NCBI GenBank assembly: GCA_945827465.1
Contig: CALZOH010000194.1
Location: forward strand, 1-5,860
Reading direction: 5' to 3'
Source: an uncultured Prevotellaceae bacterium
GTDB lineage: Bacteria; Bacteroidota; Bacteroidia; Bacteroidales; Bacteroidaceae
DNA length: 5,860 nucleotides
The notes below the pieces were generated by a model. It saw only the letters and a program-made list of their open reading frames with translations, searched no databases and was not told the DNA's origin. Shown piece by piece: positions 1 to 5,803 of the stretch. Numbering within the stretch: the first letter of the stretch is position 1; the number at the start of each line of letters is the position of its first letter. A program made the position numbers and the translations under genes.

Positions 1-32
1 CGGATTGATGATTGATCGGACAGCGTCCATAG

Positions 33-94
33 AAAAAAGCCGGCCATTGGTTTCCGACGCCGTTACATGAAACGGATGAATCCAAAGGCCGACT
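33..94 (-). terminator. Rho-independent terminator closing the four-gene operon
   Basis: On the minus strand the arms AGUCGGCC (94-87) and GGCCGGCU (45-38) can form 8 pairs, one of them G-U. After a U-U mismatch, UUGG pairs with CCAA (4 bp), and inside that an internal loop leads to a further 5-bp hairpin, CCGUU/AACGG (75-71 with 64-60). A run of six U residues (38-33) follows the outer stem immediately. The stem-plus-U-tract polarity fits only minus-strand transcription, the same direction as the genes, and the site lies about 43 nt after the last stop codon. The two-tier stem is longer than most simple terminators. Confidence 0.85.
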
Positions 95-99
95 TGAGC

Positions 100-128
100 C
101 ACCCGAGGGGTGACAACTATCTGTATAG
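100..128 (-). other. Two small hairpins in the operon 3' untranslated region
   Basis: Between the last stop codon (137-139) and the terminator, two short perfect hairpins lie side by side. CTAT/ATAG (128-125 with 120-117) has a 4-nt loop. CACCC/GGGTG (112-108 with 104-100) has a 3-nt loop. Both are visible directly in the sequence. Together with the terminator stem they make most of the 3' untranslated region foldable, which could stabilise the mRNA end or belong to a small 3'-derived RNA. No known RNA family was recognised, and such short stems can also arise by chance. Confidence 0.35.
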
Positions 129-136
129 AACTTTAT

Positions 137-646
137 TTATCCTCTCTTTAAGATATAGCGGATAAAAGCATAACCGCCGAAGATTTGCAGCAATAGTCCG
201 GGAACTCCGAGGCATACATCCTGCAAGGCTGCTGCCAGGCTGCCGGTATAGGCCCACTCAAAGAGGGAACCCAGCAACTGATATCCAACAACGGTGAGCA
301 GCATCAGGGAGAGGCTCAGACGGCGGAACTTGTAAGCCACGGCGGCGGCAACAGCCACCAGGAGCATGGACTTCACCATGATGACAGGCAACATCGCAGC
401 CTGGGGCATGCCAAACAGCAGGTGGTTGGCAAGGGGCGAGCAAACAGCGGTGAGAAGTCCTACCTGCCAGCCGTACTTATAGGCTCCGATGAGCGTGAAG
501 AAATAGATGGGCAGAAAGATGAATCCGCCACGGGGAATAAGGTGAAAAAGCTGCGGAACGATCAGATTGCCTGCAATGAAAAGGGCAGCCATGAGGCAGG
601 CTTTTTTCTCCGTCAGGCGGAGAGAGTAGAGTTGTACGTTTTCCAT
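137..646 (-). CDS. ECF-transporter S-component-like membrane protein
   Basis: This 169-residue, very hydrophobic protein has about six predicted membrane helices (roughly residues 16-36, 42-56, 60-78, 84-104, 112-132 and 146-166). Length, helix count and general composition fit the S components of energy-coupling-factor transporters, which bind a vitamin, cofactor precursor or metal and dock on a shared EcfA/A'/T module. The first helix carries two AxxxA motifs (A16-A20 and A21-A25), the pattern known in S components for packing against EcfT. The conserved-looking stretch IPRGGFIFLPIYFF (37-50) and SPLANHLLFGMP (70-81) may contribute to the binding pocket. No ATPase or T subunit is encoded in the window, so it would have to share a module encoded elsewhere. 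It is the last gene of the unit, 31 nt after the reductase gene. The ATG at 646 is the natural start. The substrate is unknown, and another small-molecule permease family is possible. Confidence 0.72.
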   Translation of the reverse strand: MENVQLYSLRLTEKKACLMAALFIAGNLIVPQLFHLIPRGGFIFLPIYFFTLIGAYKYGWQVGLLTAVCSPLANHLLFGMPQAAMLPVIMVKSMLLVAVAAAVAYKFRRLSLSLMLLTVVGYQLLGSLFEWAYTGSLAAALQDVCLGVPGLLLQIFGGYAFIRYILKRG

Positions 647-677
647 TGTTACGTGTTGTTTTATTGGGATGGATAAT

Positions 678-2093
678 TTATAATGTTTCTTGTCTCAGTT
701 GTTCTACATATTTGTCGATTTTCTGCAATTGGGCCGGAATCATAATACGCTGCGGGCAGGTCGACAGACACTGGCCACAACCGATGCAATGGGCAGCCTG
801 ACGCAACTTGGGCACGCTGCGGTCGTAGCCCACCAAAAATGCCCGTCGGGCCTTTTGGTATTCCGGACTCTTACTGTCTTGCGGAACATTTCCTTCGCTT
901 AGGCATTTGTTATAATGCACAAAGATACCAGGAATATCGAGACCGTAAGGACAGGGCATGCAATATTTGCAGTCGTTGCAGGGAATAGTATTGTAACTGA
1001 TGAGTTCGGTGGCAATGTCTTCAAGGAACTTTTTCTCTTCATCGGTGAGCGGTACGAGCGGACACAGCGTGTTGAGGTTGTCCTTGAGATGTTCCATAAA
1101 AGTCATGCCGCTCAACAGGGAGAGAACGCCCTTGGGGGTAGCGGCGTAACGGAAGGCCCACGATGCGACGCTCTTTTCAGGGGCCCGCTGTTTCATCCGG
1201 GCGACGAGTTTGTCGGGCATGTTGGAGAGACGTCCGCCCAAAAGGGGTTCCATGATGAGGGCGGGAATGTTTCTTTTCTCCAGTTCTCCGTAAAGGTATT
1301 CGGCGTTGGTGTTCATCTCATTTACCTCGCGGGCATGCTTCCAGTCGAGATAATTGAGTTCGATGAGCACGAAGTCCCAATGGGCGACCCCTTCATCGTG
1401 AAGATGCAAGGCGTGGTCGAAGATGGAGATGTCGCCATGATAAGAAAACCCGAGGTTGCGCACAATGCCTTCCTTGCGTTTTTGCAGCATGAAGTCGAGG
1501 ATGCCGTTGTTGATGAACCGGTCTTCAAAAAGGGCCATGGGGTCATCGCGGTCGTCGCTGCCTCCGATATTATGAAGCAGGTAATAGTCCAAATAGTCGG
1601 TCTGTAGTTCCTTGAGCGAATTGTTGAACATCTCAATGGATGCTTCGCGACTGTAATCGTGCATGTTCGACATCTTGGTCGATATCTGGTAAGTATGGCG
1701 GGGATGCCGGCTAAGGGCAATGCCGGTAGCATGTTCCGAACCGCCTTTGCAGTACATGGGCGAGGTGTCGAAAAGGTTGACGCCGTGTTCAAGGGCATAG
1801 TCGACCTGACGATTGACCATTTCCTGGTCGATTTCGCCATCGCCGTTCTCGCGGGCTGAAGCTCGCGCGCCTTTGGAGGGAAGGCGCATCATACCAAATC
1901 CGAGTATCGAGACTTTTTCGCCCGTGTTGGGATTGATGCGATAGGTCATCTTTCCGACGGGCGGCTCGCCGGGAGTGGTTTCTGAACCGTCGCAGCCTGC
2001 TATGGTAGCCGTGGTCAGTGCGGCAGTACCTGCGCCGAACACTTTGAGGAAGGTGCGCCGGTTGATGATATGTGATTGTTTCTTGTCTTGCAT
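678..2093 (-). CDS. Tat-exported lipoprotein: aldo/keto reductase with C-terminal two-cluster ferredoxin domain
   Basis: The protein has 471 residues in three parts. The N-terminus has a twin-arginine motif, RRTFLK (12-17), a hydrophobic stretch and a lipobox TIAGC with Cys34, so it should be exported folded and lipid-anchored. Residues about 48-345 are an aldo/keto reductase barrel with the family's catalytic tetrad visible: Asp109 (LFDTS), Tyr114 (MYC), Lys140 (STK) and His174 (LLHN). MEPLLGG (281-287) is typical of the cofactor side. The tail has two cysteine groups, Cys372/375/378/381 and Cys436/439/442/446-Pro, the second a classic CxxCxxCxxxCP [4Fe-4S] motif; the first is unusual in having only two residues before the fourth Cys. 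AKRs normally use NADPH, which is absent from the periplasm, so the ferredoxin tail probably supplies electrons, most simply from the polyferredoxin encoded 18 nt upstream. Asp at +2 of the lipobox may influence membrane sorting, but that rule is uncertain in Bacteroidota. Domain assignment is firm; location and substrate are inferred. Confidence 0.9.
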   Translation of the reverse strand: MQDKKQSHIINRRTFLKVFGAGTAALTTATIAGCDGSETTPGEPPVGKMTYRINPNTGEKVSILGFGMMRLPSKGARASARENGDGEIDQEMVNRQVDYALEHGVNLFDTSPMYCKGGSEHATGIALSRHPRHTYQISTKMSNMHDYSREASIEMFNNSLKELQTDYLDYYLLHNIGGSDDRDDPMALFEDRFINNGILDFMLQKRKEGIVRNLGFSYHGDISIFDHALHLHDEGVAHWDFVLIELNYLDWKHAREVNEMNTNAEYLYGELEKRNIPALIMEPLLGGRLSNMPDKLVARMKQRAPEKSVASWAFRYAATPKGVLSLLSGMTFMEHLKDNLNTLCPLVPLTDEEKKFLEDIATELISYNTIPCNDCKYCMPCPYGLDIPGIFVHYNKCLSEGNVPQDSKSPEYQKARRAFLVGYDRSVPKLRQAAHCIGCGQCLSTCPQRIMIPAQLQKIDKYVEQLRQETL

Positions 2094-2111
2094 GTTTGCT
2101 GGATAAAAGGG

Positions 2112-3608
2112 TTAAAGGGTTCTATGCTGTTCGTGTCCCTCGACGTAGATGGCGGCAAAGGGTCGGGCGGGGCAGAGGTTTTCGCAGGCTCCGCAACCGA
2201 TGCAACGCTCTTCGTTGATGACGGGAATCATCAGGGGCTGTTCGCTGTTTTCGTCGCGTACCATCTGGATGGCCCCGGTGGGACAATGGCGGGCGCAGTT
2301 GTCGCAGTTGATGCCCTGGGACGAGGGCAGACAGTTTTTGCTCACCCAGACGGCGTGCCCGATTTGCGTGCTCGACTTCTCGGCTTTGTCTATCTTGACG
2401 ATGGCGCCGGCCGGACACACTTCGGAGCAGCGGGTACACTCGGGACGGCAGTAGCCGTTTTCGTAGCTCACTTCGGGCTGCATGAAGTGCATGAAGTCGG
2501 TGGAGGGTTTCAGAATCTGGCTCGGGCACTGCGACACGCAGAGCTGGCAGGCCGTGCAATGCTTGGCAAAGTTGAGTGCCGTCAAGGCTCCGGGCGGTAC
2601 GATGGGGGTGTGGCGGTGGGCCGGCTGCTGGCGCGACACGGCGGCCATGCCGCCGTCGTACGACTTCTTATGTTGTGCCTGCAGGGCGTGGGCCGTGGCC
2701 AGGGCCGTTCCGGCCAGGAAGAGGCGCTTGCCGTCGTCGACCGTCTCCGGCTTTTGCGCCGGGGCTTCGACTTCGGCTTTCTGACGGGCCAGACGATGGC
2801 GGCTATAAGTGATGGCCTTGCTATGGCAATTGCCGATACAGTCGCCACACACTACGCAACGGCTGTAGTCGATGGCGTGGTGCTTGTCGTCAATGCAGGC
2901 GGCCTTGCAGTTGCGGGCGCAGAGTCCGCACTTCACGCACTTGTCGGTATTGATTTGAATTTTCAGCCAGCTGAATCGCGCGAGGAATCCGAGCACGGTG
3001 CCGACGGGGCAGATGGTGTTGCAATAGGTGCGGCCGTTCTTCCAGGCGAGCGTAACGACAACCGCCAGGCTGACGAGCGACAGGACGAATGCGGCCATGC
3101 CTTTGAACAGTACTTCATGACTGTAGAAGGCGTAACTGTTGAAGTGGGCAGCCAGGGCGGCCAAGAGGTTGTTGCCGCCAATGTAGAGGGGCTGGAGCAG
3201 ATGGGTGACCATGCGTCCGTAACTGCTGTAGGGAGCCAGCAGTGCTACCAGTCCGGCTGCGCCGGCGATGTAGGCGATGACCATGAGGGCCAGCAGGCCA
3301 TAGCGCAACGAGGTTTTGGCTTTGGAAAAGAAGTAGCGGTTGCGTTTCTTGCGGTTGTGCAACCAGGCTACGCCATCCTGAAAGACGCCTAACGGACATA
3401 TTACCGAACAATAAAGGCGGCCGAACACGAGGGTGAGCACTACCAGCACCGTGAGGATGCCGAATTGCAAGCTGAGCAGGGCGGGCAGGAACTGCACACG
3501 GGCCATCCATTGGAACCACCGGGCCACCGTTCCCGTAAAGTCGAGTAAGAGCAGCGTGATGATTACGAAGAAGAAGAGTGCAAGAATAATTCTGATTTTT
3601 CTTAACAT
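2112..3608 (-). CDS. Membrane-bound polyferredoxin, NapH-NapG-like fusion
   Basis: This 498-residue protein probably moves electrons across the inner membrane. The N-terminal half resembles NapH/NosR-type quinol-linked ferredoxins: membrane helices at about 5-25, 38-62, 102-126 and 168-189, with CxxxCP motifs at Cys67-Cys71 and Cys196-Cys200. Two ferredoxin motifs follow (Cys224/227/230/234 and Cys251/254/257/261), both lacking the usual Pro after the fourth Cys. After a linker comes a hydrophobic segment, KRLFLAGTALATA (294-306). The C-terminal half resembles NapG/MauM: Cys351/354/357/361, Cys387/391/394/398, Cys426/435/438/442 and Cys469/472/475/479, the last within IGCGACENLCPARP. If the N-terminus is cytoplasmic, the first two clusters lie in the cytoplasm and the last four outside. 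It sits 50 nt after the receptor gene and 18 nt before the exported reductase, its likely electron acceptor. The ATG at 3608 directly precedes the first helix, so the start is well supported. Donor (menaquinol or a cytoplasmic carrier) is unknown. Confidence 0.88.
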   Translation of the reverse strand: MLRKIRIILALFFFVIITLLLLDFTGTVARWFQWMARVQFLPALLSLQFGILTVLVVLTLVFGRLYCSVICPLGVFQDGVAWLHNRKKRNRYFFSKAKTSLRYGLLALMVIAYIAGAAGLVALLAPYSSYGRMVTHLLQPLYIGGNNLLAALAAHFNSYAFYSHEVLFKGMAAFVLSLVSLAVVVTLAWKNGRTYCNTICPVGTVLGFLARFSWLKIQINTDKCVKCGLCARNCKAACIDDKHHAIDYSRCVVCGDCIGNCHSKAITYSRHRLARQKAEVEAPAQKPETVDDGKRLFLAGTALATAHALQAQHKKSYDGGMAAVSRQQPAHRHTPIVPPGALTALNFAKHCTACQLCVSQCPSQILKPSTDFMHFMQPEVSYENGYCRPECTRCSEVCPAGAIVKIDKAEKSSTQIGHAVWVSKNCLPSSQGINCDNCARHCPTGAIQMVRDENSEQPLMIPVINEERCIGCGACENLCPARPFAAIYVEGHEQHRTL

Positions 3609-3658
3609 CGATGGTCTTGTTTTAAATATGATGAGATGAATGAGTTTTTTATTCGGTC

Positions 3659-5569
3659 TTAAAAGTTGACGCGGAAGCCGCCCATTACGGTTGCCCGTGG
3701 CAGGGGAAATCCGGCGTTGATTTCGTAACGCTGGGCCAGGAGGTTTTCGCCTCTCACAAAGAGTTGCAAGGGTTCGGTGAGCTGATAAGAGGCGGTGAGG
3801 TTCCAGAGGAGGAAGTCTTCGGTCCGGTCAGCGGCTGCCACGGTGTGGAGTCCGGCTACATATTGCAGCGAGGTGCCCCATCCCCAGCGGTTGTTCCGGT
3901 AGCGGGCTTCGACAAAGGCCTTGTGTTCGGGCGCGGCTTCTACGGGGTTCTTCATGTGGAGGAAGCTGTAGTTGGCGTTGACTTCCAGCCGGGGACTGAA
4001 GCGATAGCCGGTTTCGATTTCGAAGCCCCAGTTCTGCGCTTCGCCTGTGTTGACGTTGCGCGGACGTCCGTTTATCATGGTGGTGGTAATCAAGTTGTCG
4101 GCTTGAAGATAAAACAGGTTGGCGCCTATCTTCAACCGGTTGTGAAGGAAGCGCTGGCGGTAGGCCAGTTCGTAGTTCCAGAGTCGTTCGGGCTTGAGGT
4201 CGGCGTTTTGAGGCGGATACATGTAGAGTTCGCGCAGGGTGGGGTTGCGAAATCCTTTGCCGACGGTGGCATGGAGTTCGGCCTGGGCCGGAAGGTGGAA
4301 GATGAGTCCGCCTTGGGGCACGAACTCGGTGCCGGCCTGCGTATGATGGTCTACGCGCGCTCCGGCGTCGAGGGTGAGCCAGTCGGCTGCGTCCTGACGG
4401 ATGTCGAGGTAGCCGGCCAGGTCGTCTTCCGTGCGGTCGGCCAAGTCGGTTTCAAGGCCCGTAGCAATCACGCGGTTCCAGGCGTGTCCGCCGAAGTGTT
4501 GCCAGTCGGCGCCCAGGGTGACGGCGTTGCCTTCAAAGAAACGATAGCTCTGATAAACCGACACGCCTGCCTGGAGGTCGTTGTGCAGGTATAACTTGGT
4601 CTGTGGAGCTGCTGCGGCCGTATGACCGTCGTTGATGTGATGGTGGCCCCAACTCATGTAGCCCCGCAGGGCTCCGTCGGTGCGGTCGTAGTGATTGGTG
4701 AGGCCTACACCGGCTATGCCGCGAAGGATGCGACTGTCGTTGTCGACGAGGGGGGCTGAGACGGGACCGGGATTGGAGGCGGCAAACCAGTTGAGGTTGC
4801 CCATGGCGTCGAGGTTCCAATGGTCAGACAGTGCGTAGCCTAATTTCAAGAAGGCGGAGCTTTCTTCAAACTCGGAATTGCTGCGGTGACCGTCGGTGCG
4901 CCCATAGTTGACGCCTCCCACACCGCTCAGGCGGCCGGCTTTGAAGCGGGTGGAGAACTCGCTCTTCAGCGTTCCGTAAGAGCCCCACGACAGCTGGGCC
5001 TGGCCGTCAACGCCATCGGTAGAGGGCTTGCGCGTGATGATGTTCATCACGCCGCCCATGGCATTGGAGCCATAGATCAGCCCGGCCGGTCCGCGCAACA
5101 CTTCTACCTGCTCGGCCATTTGGGTCTGATAGGTGTCGGGGATGGGATGACCGTAAAGTCCGGCATATTGAGGCAGTCCGTCAACGAGCACCAACATCTG
5201 CGCCATGCCGCCCACTCCGCGCACCTTCATGGTGCCGGCTGCTCCGGTCGAAACGCCGTAGCCCAACAGGCCGCGAGAGGTGACAAACAGGCCCGGCACC
5301 TGCTCACAAAGGGTGGGAAGCACCGACGAACGAAAGTCGGCCGTCAGCTGCTCGCGCGTGACAACGCTCACCGTCATGGGCTGATGGCGCTGGTCGGTGG
5401 CCATGCGGCTGCCCGTCACCACGGCCTTGTTCAAGACGATGGTATCGGTCTGGGCACGCATCGGTAGCCTTGCCGTCAGAAGGAGGAAGAAGAGTAGGGG
5501 TAACGCTATAGAAAAGGAGCCTTGACGCTGTCGGTCATTACGAATCAGGAGGGAGAATGGATGCTTCAT
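3659..5569 (-). CDS. TonB-dependent outer-membrane receptor (BtuB/FepA-like architecture)
   Basis: The protein has 636 residues from the chosen start. A signal peptide has a basic N-region, a hydrophobic core at 20-33 and the junction RA|QTDT, so the mature protein would begin at Gln40, as is common in Bacteroidota. A TonB-box-like segment, DTIVLNKAVVTGSR (42-55), leads into a plug domain to about residue 182 with VRGVGG (116-121), VLVDGLPQY (127-135), VEVLRGPAGLIYGSNAMGG (155-173) and INIITR-type MNIITR (175-180). The remainder is a beta barrel with the family hallmarks GKGFRNPTLRELY (437-449), LKPERLWNYELAY (458-470) and a terminal Phe. There is no N-terminal carboxypeptidase-like domain and no SusD gene, so this is a small-ligand receptor (cofactor, chelate or metal complex), not a SusC. 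The frame stays open to an ATG at 5677, but that lies upstream of the predicted promoter and would place about 36 polar residues before the signal peptide; ATG 5569 is preferred. A His cluster (309-311, 316) is notable. Ligand unknown. Confidence 0.93.
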   Translation of the reverse strand: MKHPFSLLIRNDRQRQGSFSIALPLLFFLLLTARLPMRAQTDTIVLNKAVVTGSRMATDQRHQPMTVSVVTREQLTADFRSSVLPTLCEQVPGLFVTSRGLLGYGVSTGAAGTMKVRGVGGMAQMLVLVDGLPQYAGLYGHPIPDTYQTQMAEQVEVLRGPAGLIYGSNAMGGVMNIITRKPSTDGVDGQAQLSWGSYGTLKSEFSTRFKAGRLSGVGGVNYGRTDGHRSNSEFEESSAFLKLGYALSDHWNLDAMGNLNWFAASNPGPVSAPLVDNDSRILRGIAGVGLTNHYDRTDGALRGYMSWGHHHINDGHTAAAAPQTKLYLHNDLQAGVSVYQSYRFFEGNAVTLGADWQHFGGHAWNRVIATGLETDLADRTEDDLAGYLDIRQDAADWLTLDAGARVDHHTQAGTEFVPQGGLIFHLPAQAELHATVGKGFRNPTLRELYMYPPQNADLKPERLWNYELAYRQRFLHNRLKIGANLFYLQADNLITTTMINGRPRNVNTGEAQNWGFEIETGYRFSPRLEVNANYSFLHMKNPVEAAPEHKAFVEARYRNNRWGWGTSLQYVAGLHTVAAADRTEDFLLWNLTASYQLTEPLQLFVRGENLLAQRYEINAGFPLPRATVMGGFRVNF

Positions 5570-5605
5570 GAACGAAATGCAGATAACTGATTGATTTGAG
5601 CAGTG

Positions 5606-5613
5606 CAAATTTA
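5606..5613 (-). promoter_or_regulatory. Bacteroidota-type -7 promoter element for the operon
   Basis: On the minus strand this is TAAATTTG, a full match to the Bacteroidota primary sigma factor -7 consensus TAnnTTTG. It lies 36 nt upstream of the receptor ATG at 5569, giving an expected 5' untranslated region of about 33 nt. A good -33 TTTG element is not visible at the usual distance, so the promoter may be weak or assisted. It also shows that the alternative upstream ATG (5677) would not be on the transcript. Confidence 0.6.
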
Positions 5614-5615
5614 AG

Positions 5616-5628
5616 GAAAAACTTTTTC
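5616..5628. promoter_or_regulatory. Perfect palindrome in the promoter spacer, possible operator
   Basis: GAAAAACTTTTTC is a perfect 6-bp inverted repeat around one central base, just upstream of the -7 element and within the stretch RNA polymerase would cover. Its position would suit a regulator controlling the operon. Because the arms are A/T runs, it could instead be an ordinary A-tract that bends DNA or aids promoter opening. No regulator gene is present in the window. Confidence 0.3.
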
Positions 5629-5738
5629 TCAGCCCTTTACGGTGCTCAGAATTTGAGATTCGGGTAGTCATTACCATAATTCACGGCATCGGCGGCGACT
5701 TTCTGCACCATCCGGAGGCATGCCGCGCAATAGTGGGA

Positions 5739-5760
5739 GGCTTGCGGAAACTTCCGCAAA
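5739..5760. repeat. 22-bp repeat with 18-bp palindromic core, copy 1
   Basis: The core TTGCGGAAACTTCCGCAA (5742-5759) has 8-bp perfect arms around a central AC. With GGC before it and one A after it, the 22-bp unit is identical to the copy at 5780-5801, 41 bp away. It lies far upstream of the receptor promoter, in a stretch with no supported gene. Confidence 0.85.
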
Positions 5761-5779
5761 CGCCCCGCACGTTAGAATT

Positions 5780-5801
5780 GGCTTGCGGAAACTTCCGCAA
5801 A
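5780..5801. repeat. 22-bp repeat with 18-bp palindromic core, copy 2
   Basis: This is an exact second copy of the unit at 5739-5760, with its palindromic core at 5783-5800. Sequence outside the 22 bp differs between the copies (CGCCCC after the first, TACTTG after the second), so the conserved block is sharply bounded. Confidence 0.85.
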
Positions 5802-5803
5802 TA

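Noticed and set aside
1..134. Plus-strand structured RNA gene (tmRNA, 6S, RNase P or SRP RNA) at the left edge.
   Set aside because: No conserved core sequence of these RNAs was recognised, and the large hairpin is followed by a U-tract only on the minus strand, which fits a terminator of the operon.
915..1607. Plus-strand open frame of 230 codons opposite the reductase gene.
   Set aside because: It is a shadow of the aldo/keto reductase coding strand; the minus-strand product has the full catalytic tetrad and the plus-strand product has no family features.
2076..3392. Plus-strand open frame of 438 codons opposite the polyferredoxin gene.
   Set aside because: It is antisense to a gene with many intact cysteine motifs and membrane helices. 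The translation is low-complexity (Gly, Ala, Val, His) with no recognisable domain, as expected for the shadow of a GC-rich gene.
3609..3658. Terminator or internal promoter between the receptor and polyferredoxin genes.
   Set aside because: The only pairing seen is a 4-bp GAAT/ATTC stem without a following U-run, and there is no TAnnTTTG match, so read-through is the simplest view.
3659..5569. SusC-type receptor of a polysaccharide utilisation locus.
   Set aside because: The protein is too short for SusC, lacks the N-terminal carboxypeptidase-like domain, and has no SusD, glycoside hydrolase or sensor gene next to it.
5570..5677. Cobalamin or other riboswitch in front of the receptor gene, which would have named the ligand.
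   Set aside because: The predicted 5' untranslated region is only about 33 nt, and I see no B12-box-like sequence or multi-stem aptamer in the upstream region.
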